Positions 10,066 to 18,680 of a stretch of 64,000 bases of DNA are shown one piece after another. The notes beneath the pieces are model-generated. The model had not been told where the DNA came from, did not search any database, and saw only the letters and a program-made list of their open reading frames with translations. The position numbers were made by a program, and so were the translations under genes. Origin of the DNA: Halieaceae bacterium. GTDB taxonomy: Bacteria; Pseudomonadota; Gammaproteobacteria; Pseudomonadales; Halieaceae. Within the stretch, counting starts at the first letter, position 1. The number at the start of each line of letters is the position of its first letter. The DNA is taken from positions 62,001 through 126,000 of the forward strand of contig CACNSR010000004.1 of NCBI GenBank assembly GCA_902623175.1, in the 5' to 3' direction.

Positions 10066-10071
10066 TATAAT
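10066..10071 (+). promoter_or_regulatory. candidate -10 element for the Lrp-family gene
   Basis: A perfect TATAAT lies 41 bases before the regulator ATG in a strongly AT-rich 150-bp gap shared with leuA. No -35 at standard spacing is convincing; TTGCCA at 10039-10044 is 21 bases away. The gap is the likely operator region for both divergent genes. Confidence 0.4.
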
Positions 10072-10111
10072 AGTAGCATAGGTCATATTTTCACTACATA
10101 GATAGATTTCT

Positions 10112-10597
10112 ATGGATAATTCACTACCGCTACTGGACCGGCTTGATCGCCGTATTTTGCGGGTGTTGCAGGACGATGCCGGGCTCAGCAACCTCGAGCT
10201 GGCTGAGCGGGTGGGTCTCTCTGCCACACCCTGTGCACGTCGCGTAAAACGGCTGATGACAGAGGGTGTCATTACCCACCAGGCAGCGATGGTCGACCCC
10301 AAGAAGTTGGGCCTGAATTTGACCGCCCATATTAGTGTCACCATGGATCGCCACACCCCCGACCGTTTCGAGGCATTTGAGGGGACGGTGTTGTCACTGT
10401 CGGAGGTGGTCGATTGCTGCGTGGTCACCGGCCAGAGTGCCGACTACCTGCTTAAAGCGATCGTGCGCGATATGGCACACTACGAACAGTTTCTGTTAGG
10501 CAAACTGACCCGGATCCCCGGGGTTACCGGCGTCCATTCGAGCTTCGAATTAAGACGGGTAGTGACACGAACGGCGTTGTCCGTGCCGGAGGAGTAA
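10112..10597 (+). CDS. Lrp/AsnC-family transcriptional regulator
   Basis: DNA-binding regulator of 161 residues. The N-terminal winged helix-turn-helix covers roughly residues 8-60 (LDRRILRVLQDDAGLSNLE; LAERVGLSATPCARRVKRL). The AsnC/RAM ligand-binding domain follows, with VVDCCVVTGQSADYLLKA. The family forms dimers to octamers around an amino acid. Divergence from leuA suggests control of branched-chain amino acid synthesis, or autoregulation (inference). Whether it is the global Lrp ortholog cannot be decided here. No strong Shine-Dalgarno precedes the ATG. Confidence 0.9.
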   Translation: MDNSLPLLDRLDRRILRVLQDDAGLSNLELAERVGLSATPCARRVKRLMTEGVITHQAAMVDPKKLGLNLTAHISVTMDRHTPDRFEAFEGTVLSLSEVVDCCVVTGQSADYLLKAIVRDMAHYEQFLLGKLTRIPGVTGVHSSFELRRVVTRTALSVPEE

Positions 10598-11251
10598 TCA
10601 GCGCGCGGCCAATTCCTTGTCTACCAGGAAGCGGGCAATTTCCAACATGTTGGTTTGGCTTCCCGCGGCACGGGTTTCGATCAGGTATTTGCCGGCCACC
10701 ATCAATGAGGGGGTGCCCGAAATTTTGGCGGAGCGGGCCCGCGCGTCGGCCTGTCTAACCTGGGAGTCGACACCGAAAGAGTCAAACGCCTTATCAAACT
10801 GCGCAGGCTCCACGCCATGATCTTCAAACAGATCGCGCAACTGTAGTCGGGATGTCAGTCGCTTTCGCTGCACATGCATCGCATCGAAAATGACGGGATG
10901 TAGCGTCTCCTTTACGCCCAGCACATCTGCGATGTAGTAAGCCTTGGCGTGCATGCGCATGGGCTCGTTCCATACTGCGGGCGAAGGTTGCACCACCGCT
11001 CCTGCGGGCAACTGCCTGCCCCACGCGGTCAACATGGGCTCAAAGGTGTAGCAGTGGCCGCAGCCATACCAAAAGAATTCCGTGACCACGACGTCGCTGC
11101 CGCGGCCCACGGCAACCGGAGGCGTAACTGTCTGGTAGTGCCGCCCTTCGACCCACCGCTCTTCAGCCGCGATGATGGGCGCCATGGCCCAGCCCATAAC
11201 GGCAGTTAAGATCAGCGCTAGCGCAGCAACGGTCTGACGGATACCTGTCAT
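10598..11251 (-). CDS. dsbA: thiol:disulfide interchange protein DsbA
   Basis: Periplasmic oxidase that introduces disulfides into exported proteins. The 217-residue product has an N-terminal signal peptide (about residues 1-29, ending PIIAAEE) and a thioredoxin fold. Its active-site motif is CGHC within EFFWYGCGHCYTFEP, where DsbA usually has CPHC; CGHC occurs in pseudomonad-type DsbA. A later cis-Pro loop is seen in KISGTPSLMVAGKY. It lies downstream of the cytochrome c4 and c5 genes on the same strand, an arrangement shared with Pseudomonas. Its stop abuts the stop of the convergent Lrp-family gene. Confidence 0.93.
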   Translation of the reverse strand: MTGIRQTVAALALILTAVMGWAMAPIIAAEERWVEGRHYQTVTPPVAVGRGSDVVVTEFFWYGCGHCYTFEPMLTAWGRQLPAGAVVQPSPAVWNEPMRMHAKAYYIADVLGVKETLHPVIFDAMHVQRKRLTSRLQLRDLFEDHGVEPAQFDKAFDSFGVDSQVRQADARARSAKISGTPSLMVAGKYLIETRAAGSQTNMLEIARFLVDKELAAR

Positions 11252-11289
11252 GTCTTTCTGCCTCCCTGGAACACAACCGGGGTCAATAT

Positions 11290-11304
11290 GGGGCGCTCCG
11301 CCCC
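11290..11304 (-). terminator. GC hairpin between cytochrome c4 and dsbA
   Basis: GGGGCG and CGCCCC separated by three bases form a six-pair stem 8 bases after the cytochrome c4 stop codon. It is followed on the minus strand by ATATTG rather than a T-run, so it may be only a partial terminator or an mRNA-stabilising hairpin. Confidence 0.35.
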
Positions 11305-11311
11305 GACGGCA

Positions 11312-11965
11312 TTACGGGGTGGGCTGTAACCCAGCAATATAGCTGGCGACAGCCTCAATCTCCATATCACTCATACGGAAGGCAGTGGTCCGCATAATCT
11401 TGGCTTCGCCGCCATTGGTGCGGCCGGTCGGATCCTCGTACCCTTTTCGGAACATCTTTAACTGCGCCGCCGTGTATTCAGCATGCTGTCCCCCTAGTGA
11501 TGGATAACCGGCCGGGCCATTGCCATTGCCAGTAGGACTGTGACATGCAGCACAAGCGGGGACCTGACGTTCCGCAATGCCAGCGAGGTACACTTTGCGG
11601 CCAAGCGCCACCTTTTCGGGATCAGCTTGTCCACCCGATCGCGCCTGGGAATTATAAAACGCAGCGATGTCAGCCAAGTCCTGGTCGGTCATGTTATCGA
11701 CTTGACCAGCCATAACAGCCACGGGCCTACGACCATCCCGAATGTCCTGCATCTGTTTCACCAAATACTTTTCTCCCAAGCCAGCCAACTTCGGGAAGGT
11801 AGGCACCAAGCTATTACCGTCTGCGCCGTGGCAACCCAGACACATAGCTGCTTTTTGCTGGCCCGCCTGTGCGTCACCACCGGCATAACTATTTTGAACA
11901 GCGACTGCAGACACAGACACAGACACAGACACAGACATTAACCCTTTCAAAAACCGCACAAACAT
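11312..11965 (-). CDS. dihaem cytochrome c4
   Basis: Periplasmic electron carrier to terminal oxidases, 217 residues from the ATG at 11965 (MFVRFLKGLM). The N-terminus is a signal peptide ending near NSYAGGDA. Haem sites are CLGCH (residues 42-46) and CAACH in the second half, with axial Met candidates in VAVMAGQVDNM and KIMRTTAFRMSDM. The duplicated class I fold and length are typical of c4. The signal peptide core is made of alternating Ser-Val encoded by a perfect hexanucleotide repeat. The gene begins 10 bp after the cytochrome c5-like gene, so the two form an operon with dsbA. Confidence 0.93.
   Translation of the reverse strand: MFVRFLKGLMSVSVSVSVSAVAVQNSYAGGDAQAGQQKAAMCLGCHGADGNSLVPTFPKLAGLGEKYLVKQMQDIRDGRRPVAVMAGQVDNMTDQDLADIAAFYNSQARSGGQADPEKVALGRKVYLAGIAERQVPACAACHSPTGNGNGPAGYPSLGGQHAEYTAAQLKMFRKGYEDPTGRTNGGEAKIMRTTAFRMSDMEIEAVASYIAGLQPTP
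11908..11937. repeat. perfect (CAGACA)5 microsatellite in cytochrome c4
   Basis: Five perfect copies of CAGACA in 30 bp. On the coding strand they read TGTCTG, giving a Ser-Val run in the hydrophobic core of the signal peptide. Because the unit is six bases, copy-number change would lengthen or shorten the peptide without a frameshift. Confidence 0.9.
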
Positions 11966-11975
11966 AACTCTACCT

Positions 11976-12359
11976 TTAAAAATCTGCGTGCTCAGCAGCC
12001 GCCATATAGGAGATAAGCGCCACGTGGTCCTCATCGCTACAGCTGTTGCACAAGCCACCAGGAGGCATGGCGTTCAACCCATTCCGGACGGACGCGACCA
12101 ACCCGTCCATACCTTTGACTTTAAGCCGGGCTGCCCATGCCTTAACGTCTCCGCTTTTTGGCGCTCCCGCCGCACCCGCCATATGACAAGCGCCACAAGA
12201 TGACGCATACTGTGGCGGAGCCCCTACTGTGGACTGCGTCTCCCCAACCGACGGTTGTGAAACCTTACTGTCGCTGTCAGCGCAGGCTACCAACCCTGTC
12301 GACAAAAGTAATGCCACCAGGCTAGTTCGCACGCGCCTGTATTCTTCGGTCGTATACAT
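11976..12359 (-). CDS. cytochrome c5-like lipoprotein
   Basis: Small monohaem class I cytochrome c of 127 residues. From the ATG at 12359 (MYTTEEYRRV) it has a signal sequence ending STGLVAC with acceptor Cys26, so it is probably anchored in a membrane as a lipoprotein. The haem motif is CGACH within YASSCGACHMAGAAGAP. The axial Met lies in AMPPGG, and the C-terminal GGLCNSCSDEDHVALISYM has the extra cysteine pair characteristic of cytochrome c5. A longer frame from 12440 lacks a signal peptide. It is the promoter-proximal gene of the c5-c4-dsbA run and is divergent from engB. Confidence 0.88.
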   Translation of the reverse strand: MYTTEEYRRVRTSLVALLLSTGLVACADSDSKVSQPSVGETQSTVGAPPQYASSCGACHMAGAAGAPKSGDVKAWAARLKVKGMDGLVASVRNGLNAMPPGGLCNSCSDEDHVALISYMAAAEHADF

Positions 12360-12547
12360 ACCCGCGCCACTCACCGACTTTCCTGCCAATATTGCTGGGG
12401 CTTCAGGCTTGCTCAACACCCTCTGTATCTCCGGTCGCACTCACAAGAGTTGCAACAACAATGTGATCACTTTTAACGCATTGCCTTTAACACGTCGCTT
12501 GATCGCGTGGCATTATAGACGTTCCGAATTCTTGCACAAATCGCTAA

Positions 12548-13210
12548 ATGGCCATTCCAACGGCGCACTCATCTAACGTAAATTTTCGTGAAGCCTGTTT
12601 CATTCAAAGCGCTAGCGAAATCGAAAATGCGCCGCCCGATCAAGGTTGGGAAGTCGCTTTTGCGGGCAGGTCCAATTCAGGAAAATCCAGCGCAATCAAT
12701 GCTTTAACGGGGAGCAAAAAGCTTGCGCGGACTTCGCGCACCCCAGGGCGGACGCAACTCATCAACTTTTTCGCCCTCAGCGATAGTCAGAGACTTGTTG
12801 ACCTGCCGGGCTACGGTTTCGCAAAAGTGCCGCTGGCGGTCAAAAAAAAATGGAATCAGCAGCTGGAACGCTATCTGCAATACCGGGAAAGTTTGCGTGG
12901 CCTTGTAATGCTGATGGACATCCGGCACCCGCTGACAGACCCGGACAAGCAGATGTTAGGCTGGGCAGTCGCCGCCAGCATGCCGGTGCATATCCTGCTC
13001 ACCAAAGCGGACAAACTAAAACGCGGCCCCGCACAAAATACGTTGCTATCTGTTCGGGGTGAGCTCGCCGCCCATGCCGAGCTAGTCAGCGTGCAGTGTT
13101 TTTCATCGCTGAAGCCTCAGGGCGTCGACGAGCTTGGTAAGCAGATCAACCTCTGGCTCACCGACGAATCCGTTATGGATCCAATGCCGGAAACTCTCGA
13201 AGCAGACTAA
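12548..13210 (+). CDS. engB: ribosome biogenesis GTPase YihA/EngB
   Basis: Essential GTPase involved in 50S ribosomal subunit assembly and normal division. The 220-residue product has P-loop GRSNSGKSS, switch region [14 protein letters not shown], the G3 motif DLPGYG, LLTKADK (G4) and the [12 protein letters not shown] region (G5). Length is typical. The gene is convergent with polA, with 6 bp between stops. In enteric bacteria the spf (Spot 42) RNA lies between polA and engB; there is no room for it here. Confidence 0.96.
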   Translation: MAIPTAHSSNVNFREACFIQSASEIENAPPDQGWEVAFAGRSNSGKSSAINALTGSKKLARTSRTPGRTQLINFFALSDSQRLVDLPGYGFAKVPLAVKKKWNQQLERYLQYRESLRGLVMLMDIRHPLTDPDKQMLGWAVAASMPVHILLTKADKLKRGPAQNTLLSVRGELAAHAELVSVQCFSSLKPQGVDELGKQINLWLTDESVMDPMPETLEAD

Positions 13211-13216
13211 CGTCAG

Positions 13217-15985
13217 TCAGTGGGCCTCGTCCCAGTTATCGCCCGTTCCCGCCTCTACTAGCAACGGCACATCTAATAAGCCGACCTCTGACATCAACAC
13301 TCCCACGGTCTCGCACAGCTCATCCACTGCCCCCGCCTCGACCTCAAACACAAGTTCATCGTGCACCTGCATGATCATACGCGCGTCAATACTTGAACTC
13401 ATGACCCACTCATCAACCGCCAACATGGCCATCTTGATCATATCTGCGGCAGTACCCTGCATTGGCGCATTTATCGCCGTACGTTCAGCCGCTTGTTGCC
13501 GCTGTCGATTCTTGGCATTGATCTCTGGCAAGTAGAGACGGCGACCCTTCAATGTTTCCACGTATCCGACCTCATGGGCGAGCTCACGAGTCCGCCCCAT
13601 GTAATCTGCAACACCGGGGTACCGGGCAAAGTACAGATCGATATAATCCTGCGCCTCATTTCTCCCGAGACCCAACTGTTTGGCCAAACCAAAGGCCGAC
13701 ATCCCGTAGATTAGGCCGAAATTGATCGCCTTCGCCTTGCGCCGCTGGTCCCCGGAGACCGCATCAATCTTGACCCCGAACACCTCCGCAGCGGTGGCAC
13801 TGTGCACATCCAGTTCATTAGCAAACGCATTGAGCAACCCCTCGTCCTGCGAGAGGTGCGCCATGATGCGCAGTTCTATCTGTGAGTAATCGGCCGCGAC
13901 AATTTTGCAGCCAGGTGAGGCGATGAAAGCCTGCCGGATTCGCCGACCTTCGTCGGTGCGAATCGGAATATTCTGGAGGTTGGGATCGGAGGAGGACAAA
14001 CGGCCGGTCGCCGTGACCGCCTGATGGTAAGACGTATGCACTCGACCGGTCCGCGCATCAATCATCTCTGGCAGCTTATCGGTATAGGTTGATTTCAATT
14101 TGCTGAGGCTGCGGTACTCCATCAGCACCGCCGGCAGCGGATAATCCAGCGCCAGCTCCGCGAGCACCTCCTCTGCTGTCGAGGGCGCGCCCTTGGGCGT
14201 CTTGCGCAACACGGGTAGCTCCAACTGGTTAAACAAGATCTCACCGAGCTGCTTGGGAGAACCGAGATTAAACGGCCCGCCAGCCAGCTCATGGGCCTTG
14301 GCTTCCAGCGACAAAATGCGCTCCCCTAACTCCTGACTGTGGGCCGCAAGCGTGTCCCGACAGACCAGTGCGCCGTTTCGTTCAATGCGCGACAGCACGG
14401 GCACCAGCGGCATCTCAAGCTCCCGATAGAGCGTGGAAAGTGAGGGCGTCTGATTGAGCTTTTCCGACAGCATTTGGTGTAAACGGAGCGTAACCTCGGC
14501 GTCCTCGGCGGCATAGGGCGCGGCCTGTTCTATTGGCACCTGGTTGAAGGTCAGTTGCTTGGCGCCTTTGCCCGCGATGTCTTCAAAATGAATGGTCCGC
14601 TGACCAAGATACTTGAGCGCCAGGGTATCGAGGTCGTGTCGGCTCCCCGCGGCATCGAGTATGTAGGACTCCAGCATCGTGTCGTCGTGAATACCGCGCA
14701 GGGTAATACCGTGATTGGCCAATACGTTGGCGTCGTATTTCAGGTGCTGGCCCACCTTGTCAGTATCCGCATCTTCCAACAACGGCCGAAGCGCCTCGAG
14801 CACTTTGTCGCGATTTAGCTGATCCGGCGCGCCCGGGTAATCATGCGCAAGGGGTACGTAGGCGGCGGCACCGGGCTCAACCGCAAAAGACACGCCAACC
14901 ACTTCCGCGACCATGTAATCGAGGCTCGTCGTCTCGGTGTCGAAGGCAAACTGCTCGGCGGCTTCAAGTTTGGCAAGCCAATCATCGAAAACCGCCTGCT
15001 CCAATACGGTGGTGACCTCAACCGCGGCAGCAGCAGGCGCCGACTCTGAAGTCTCCTCTGCATTGTCGGCAGCGGGCGCATTCTCCCCCGCCGCCCCGGC
15101 GGCGGTTGCTCCGCCCCCCTTTAGCAGGGCCTCGAGCCAGGTTTTGAATTCCAGCTCCCGAAACAGTTCAACCAGGGCCTCGTTATCCGGCGGGCTCGAA
15201 TCAAGGTCTCCATCGGCCAACGCCAGATCGCAGTCGGTCTTGATGGTTGCGAGCTCATAGCTCAGCTCGGCATCGCCTCGGGCACCTTCCAGTTTGGCTG
15301 CGAGACTTTTGGCGCCCCGGATCGGCAGGTCCGCCACGGCATCGAGCTGCTCATAGATCGAATCGATGCCGCCTAGGTGCTGCAGCAAGGCGGTGGCAGT
15401 TTTTTCTCCCACTCCCGCCACTCCGGGAATGTTGTCGACTTTGTCACCCATCAGCGCCAACAGATCAATGATCAGTGTCGGCGGCACGCCAAATTTGTCG
15501 ACGACACCGTCGTGATCCATGGTCATGTTGTTCATAGTGTTGATGAGCGTGACATGGTCGTTAACCAATTGTGCCATGTCCTTATCACCGGTTGAGATCA
15601 CCACCTCGCGCCCACTGTTCGCGGCCTCCACGGACAGCGTGCCGATGACATCGTCTGCCTCGACACCCCCGATACAAATCAGCGGCAAGCCCATGGCGTG
15701 GATGGTGTCGTGGATCGGCTCGATCTGCTCGCGCAGCTCATCCGGCATGGGCGGCCGATTGGCCTTGTACTCTGGGTAGATGTCGTTGCGGAAGGTGGGA
15801 CCCTTGGCATCGAATATCACAACCACCTGGTCGCCCGCGTAGTCGGCCACCAACTTTCGAATCATGCCGATCACACCTTTGGCCGCGCCGGTGTTCAGGC
15901 CTTTGGAGTTCGTGAGTGCGGGCAGGGCGTGATAGGCGCGAAACAAATACGACGATCCGTCCACCAGAATGAGCCGATTTGCCAT
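13217..15985 (-). CDS. polA: DNA polymerase I
   Basis: Repair and Okazaki-fragment polymerase of 922 residues. The 5' nuclease domain is at 1-290 (LILVDGSSYLFRAYHALP; GDKDMAQLV; GDKVDNIPGVAGVGEKTA). After an Ala-rich linker comes an intact 3'-5' proofreading domain (FAFDTETTSLDY; KYDANVL; YAAEDAEVT). The polymerase domain has VAADYSQIELRIMAHLS, KAINFGLIYGMS and MQVHDELVFEVE. I start at the ATG at 15985; a TTG one codon earlier is also open. The start is only 4 bp from the SCO1 stop, so polA may be partly transcribed from the oxidase-assembly genes upstream. Confidence 0.97.
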   Translation of the reverse strand: MANRLILVDGSSYLFRAYHALPALTNSKGLNTGAAKGVIGMIRKLVADYAGDQVVVIFDAKGPTFRNDIYPEYKANRPPMPDELREQIEPIHDTIHAMGLPLICIGGVEADDVIGTLSVEAANSGREVVISTGDKDMAQLVNDHVTLINTMNNMTMDHDGVVDKFGVPPTLIIDLLALMGDKVDNIPGVAGVGEKTATALLQHLGGIDSIYEQLDAVADLPIRGAKSLAAKLEGARGDAELSYELATIKTDCDLALADGDLDSSPPDNEALVELFRELEFKTWLEALLKGGGATAAGAAGENAPAADNAEETSESAPAAAAVEVTTVLEQAVFDDWLAKLEAAEQFAFDTETTSLDYMVAEVVGVSFAVEPGAAAYVPLAHDYPGAPDQLNRDKVLEALRPLLEDADTDKVGQHLKYDANVLANHGITLRGIHDDTMLESYILDAAGSRHDLDTLALKYLGQRTIHFEDIAGKGAKQLTFNQVPIEQAAPYAAEDAEVTLRLHQMLSEKLNQTPSLSTLYRELEMPLVPVLSRIERNGALVCRDTLAAHSQELGERILSLEAKAHELAGGPFNLGSPKQLGEILFNQLELPVLRKTPKGAPSTAEEVLAELALDYPLPAVLMEYRSLSKLKSTYTDKLPEMIDARTGRVHTSYHQAVTATGRLSSSDPNLQNIPIRTDEGRRIRQAFIASPGCKIVAADYSQIELRIMAHLSQDEGLLNAFANELDVHSATAAEVFGVKIDAVSGDQRRKAKAINFGLIYGMSAFGLAKQLGLGRNEAQDYIDLYFARYPGVADYMGRTRELAHEVGYVETLKGRRLYLPEINAKNRQRQQAAERTAINAPMQGTAADMIKMAMLAVDEWVMSSSIDARMIMQVHDELVFEVEAGAVDELCETVGVLMSEVGLLDVPLLVEAGTGDNWDEAH

Positions 15986-15989
15986 CAAC

Positions 15990-16640
15990 TTAGTGCTCCC
16001 ACAGGTACTGCGTAGAGCGCAAGGTTACCCGCATTTTGGGAATGTCGAGGGGCGCACGGAAAAATCCGTGGTAGTCACCGCGGGGGTTAATCAACATGAC
16101 GTTGGCGCTGTGCTCCATTTGATAGGCGCCCTCGGGCACGCTGACCTCGCGAAACGGGGTATTGAGCCGCTGCGCAAAGCTGAGGATATCTGCGAACTCA
16201 CCCGTGACACCCAAAAAGTCGGGATGAAAATACGGGACATACTCCGCCAGGCGCTCGGGCGTGTCGCGGGCAGGGTCCACAGACACCATCGCAACACGGG
16301 CGTCTCGCGCTTCGGTGTCAGCCAGCTGCGCCTTGAGCTCGGCGAGCTCCGCCATCGTGGTCGGACAGATATCGGGGCAGTACGTGAAACCAAAAAACAC
16401 CAGCGTCCAGTGGCCAATCAAAGCAGTTTGGGTGAAAGGCTCGGCGTTATGATCAACCAGCGAAAAGTCGCCCAGCGCTCTTGGAGTATCAAAAAGAAAC
16501 AGCCCGTTGGCCCGGGTTTCTGCCGCGCTCATGACACGCGGCTCTCCGATGCGGTGAATAAAGCTGGCGACCACCACCGTCATGAACAGCAACACCCCGA
16601 CGATGGTCAGGCGCACGCCGCGCTTCGTGGGATCAGACAT
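15990..16640 (-). CDS. SCO1/SenC copper chaperone
   Basis: Thioredoxin-fold copper chaperone for the CuA site of cytochrome c oxidase. The 216-residue product has one N-terminal membrane segment (about residues 10-28) and a periplasmic domain with the copper motif FGFTYCPDICPTT (Cys88, Cys92). The distal His is in AYQMEHSANVML. Context is decisive: it closes the SURF1 / SCO-like / SCO1 run beside the coxBA-ctaG-coxC block. Confidence 0.95.
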   Translation of the reverse strand: MSDPTKRGVRLTIVGVLLFMTVVVASFIHRIGEPRVMSAAETRANGLFLFDTPRALGDFSLVDHNAEPFTQTALIGHWTLVFFGFTYCPDICPTTMAELAELKAQLADTEARDARVAMVSVDPARDTPERLAEYVPYFHPDFLGVTGEFADILSFAQRLNTPFREVSVPEGAYQMEHSANVMLINPRGDYHGFFRAPLDIPKMRVTLRSTQYLWEH

Positions 16641-16646
16641 CGCGAC

Positions 16647-17309
16647 TCAGCCCCCCGAGTGTTTCAGCAGAAAGCGGAGATCGGAAATCACGTCTTTGTA
16701 GTAGAGGTCATCCGAGACCCGCATCATGATCCAGCCAGCGGGATCGACTACATACCATTGCGCCGGGGATGCCAGCACCTCGGGCGCAAGCGCGCTCAGC
16801 CTCTCCAGTGGAACCGTCAGCGCAGTCATGCCGACGTGCTCCTGAGCGAGCCACTCTGACAGACTGACACCCGCATCGCCCTGCTCTGCCTCGGGTGTGA
16901 CGGTGACCGTTTTGGGAGCAGTGTCGCTCAAAACGACCCTGCCTACGCGATTGAAATCCTTGCCCAACGCGAGATGGATTTGCCGGGTTTGATATAGCTG
17001 TTGCTGACAGATCGCGTCGCAGTTTTCACCACGTTGCACGACCAGCAGCCGCCACTTTGTTGGTAAGTCCTGCCACAGCGTCTCGGCGACACCCTCGTGT
17101 TGAAAGACGACATCCGTCACAGAGCGCGGCGGGTCGATCAGCTCCCCATGGTTCGCCGTGCCTACACTACCCAAGACATCGACATGCCCTTGCTCCACTG
17201 CCCACCACAGCGCGGTCGCGCCAAACATCATGCTAAGGGGAATGCCAGCGATCAGAATCAAAACCAGCCTGGAGCGGCGACGCTGCGACCGCATAACGGT
17301 ATCAGTCAT
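16647..17309 (-). CDS. SCO-like membrane-anchored thioredoxin-fold protein
   Basis: Unnamed protein of 220 residues found in cox clusters of Pseudomonas-type bacteria. It has one N-terminal transmembrane segment (residues 14-36) and a periplasmic domain resembling a degenerate thioredoxin/SCO fold. The segment KWRLLVVQRGENCDAIC places Cys97 and Cys101 with the CxxxC spacing of SCO proteins. A later YVVDPAGWIMMRV matches the strand after the cis-Pro site. The conserved SCO histidine was not recognised. It overlaps SURF1 by 4 bp (ATGA) and precedes SCO1 by 6 bp. A role in copper delivery or redox maintenance of the oxidase is likely but inferred. Confidence 0.75.
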   Translation of the reverse strand: MTDTVMRSQRRRSRLVLILIAGIPLSMMFGATALWWAVEQGHVDVLGSVGTANHGELIDPPRSVTDVVFQHEGVAETLWQDLPTKWRLLVVQRGENCDAICQQQLYQTRQIHLALGKDFNRVGRVVLSDTAPKTVTVTPEAEQGDAGVSLSEWLAQEHVGMTALTVPLERLSALAPEVLASPAQWYVVDPAGWIMMRVSDDLYYKDVISDLRFLLKHSGG

Positions 17310-18085
17310 GTGCGCGATCCCCCGCTGAGAAGGGACCTTAGGTTAGTCAGGCGCATCAGTCCGATGATCACGAGCACGGCCGCCATCGCAAACCACTGCA
17401 CCGCGTAGCCAACGTGCTTTGAGGGCGACTGGTTGACGACCGTCCACTCCGCCACCAATGCGTGGGGTGAGTCCGGCTGGATTCGGACCTCAAAAGGAAA
17501 CACGGCGCGGCCTGACAAAGCTTCAAGGGAACGCTGCCAATTATCCCAGTAAAGGGTCTGCACCGTCGCCGGCAATGCAGCAGGCGGCTCGGGCTTTTGC
17601 ATCATTAAAGGCGCACCACTCGGCACATAAATCCGTCCCTCTATCTCAACAGGCCCTATCGGGAGCGTGGGTGTTGGCGTTATTCTGCGGGAAGGGTCTC
17701 CGGCTACCCAGCCTAAGTTCACCGGGATGAGACCGGCGTCCGAGTCGGCGAGCGCGATGACGTGATACCCAGCCCGACCGCGGTGCAGACGGTTGTCGAG
17801 CAACAAGTAATGGTCCGCCGAAAAAGAGGCCTGCCACCGCACCTTACGGTCGGCGAGTGCCGCAGCGGCTCCGGTGGATCGCACATCGGGCAACAGCACC
17901 TCGGGTGCCACCGCCGGCATCGCCGCGCGAGCTTCCCAGCGAGCCGCCAGCGCAGACTTTTCGCTCGCACGGCCCAACTGCCATGATCCAAGGTTAACCA
18001 GCAGCGCAAACAGGACAAGGCCCGCCAGCACGGCTCGCACATCACCGCTAATGCGGAGCGGGCCCAAGCTTCGGTTAAACTGCAT
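17306..18085 (-). CDS. SURF1-family cytochrome oxidase assembly protein
   Basis: Inner-membrane assembly factor of 259 residues for haem a insertion into cytochrome c oxidase. Transmembrane segments lie near both ends (residues 16-34 and about 223-243), around a large periplasmic domain, as in the SURF1 family. Family-typical stretches are LVNLGSWQLGRASEK, YLLLDNRLHRGRAGYHVI, INLGWV-like VNLGWVAGDPSRR and HVGYAVQWFAMA. It is divergent from the small membrane protein at 18153 and leads the SURF1 / SCO-like / SCO1 run. Confidence 0.93.
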   Translation of the reverse strand: MQFNRSLGPLRISGDVRAVLAGLVLFALLVNLGSWQLGRASEKSALAARWEARAAMPAVAPEVLLPDVRSTGAAAALADRKVRWQASFSADHYLLLDNRLHRGRAGYHVIALADSDAGLIPVNLGWVAGDPSRRITPTPTLPIGPVEIEGRIYVPSGAPLMMQKPEPPAALPATVQTLYWDNWQRSLEALSGRAVFPFEVRIQPDSPHALVAEWTVVNQSPSKHVGYAVQWFAMAAVLVIIGLMRLTNLRSLLSGGSRT

Positions 18086-18152
18086 CGCTTTCAGACTCGT
18101 ATTTCATCCGCTTTCCCACTATTCGCAAGGCGGAGCCAAAAGGATTGCCATC

Positions 18153-18404
18153 ATGCTCAAGATCCTCATCGTGCTGCTCATGATAGCGCTTGTCGCCAGT
18201 CTCGCCTCGGGCCTGGTGTTTCTGATGTCTGATCAAGGCGACCCGGATAAAAAGCGATTGTTCACCTCGCTGGGTGTTCGTCTGGGCCTCGGGGCCTGCC
18301 TGATTCTGGTGATTCTCTATGGCGCCATGACCGGCCAGCTGGGGCAACAAAACCCGTGGGATCAGGGCCCAAGCAATACTGAACAGGCCGCACCACAAGA
18401 CTAG
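18153..18404 (+). CDS. DUF2909 twin-transmembrane protein
   Basis: Small inner-membrane protein of 83 residues with two predicted helices (residues 2-23 and 44-64) joined by a charged loop (MSDQGDPDKKRLFTSLGVRLG). This matches the DUF2909 family that accompanies cox genes in many gammaproteobacteria. I start at the ATG at 18153 (MLKILIVLLMIAL); the frame is open further upstream but opposite SURF1. It is divergent from SURF1, the only plus-strand gene in the oxidase block. Function is unknown; a role in oxidase assembly is suggested only by context. Confidence 0.82.
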   Translation: MLKILIVLLMIALVASLASGLVFLMSDQGDPDKKRLFTSLGVRLGLGACLILVILYGAMTGQLGQQNPWDQGPSNTEQAAPQD

Positions 18405-18639
18405 CCCTACGGTATGGGCAACCATGCCCTACCCGCGATGGGCTCAGCGTCTGCTTGCCAATACGCAATGAGGCCACCGCCCCAGCGCCCTTGATTGCAG
18501 CATTTGCGCTCTCAATGCCACTTACTTCAAGTTCCGCGCTCTGAATACTCGTTATGCCAGTTCTCGAAAAATTTAAACATCCGTTCTAGTAAAGCCCCGT
18601 TTGTCACCGCGCGTTTCATGTCCGTAATCGGCGGCAACG
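18405..18639. other. intergenic region, small membrane gene to coxC terminator
   Basis: About 235 bp with no recognisable gene. It begins with an imperfect hairpin (GGTATGGGCA / TGCCCTACC, 18411-18433) just after the DUF2909 gene stop. It lacks a T-run and may or may not terminate that transcript. Confidence 0.45.
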
Positions 18640-18663
18640 AAAAGGGGCGCCGCAGCGCCCCTC
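18640..18663 (-). terminator. rho-independent terminator after coxC
   Basis: Read on the minus strand, AGGGGCGC and GCGCCCCT form an eight-pair stem around a four-base loop, followed directly by TTTT. It lies 18 bp past the coxC stop codon and should end the coxB-coxA-ctaG-coxC transcript. Confidence 0.8.
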
Positions 18664-18680
18664 TAAGTGCCCTGCTTCGA

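Noticed and set aside
13211-13216. Spot 42 (spf) RNA expected between polA and engB in enteric bacteria
   Set aside because: Only six bases separate the two genes.
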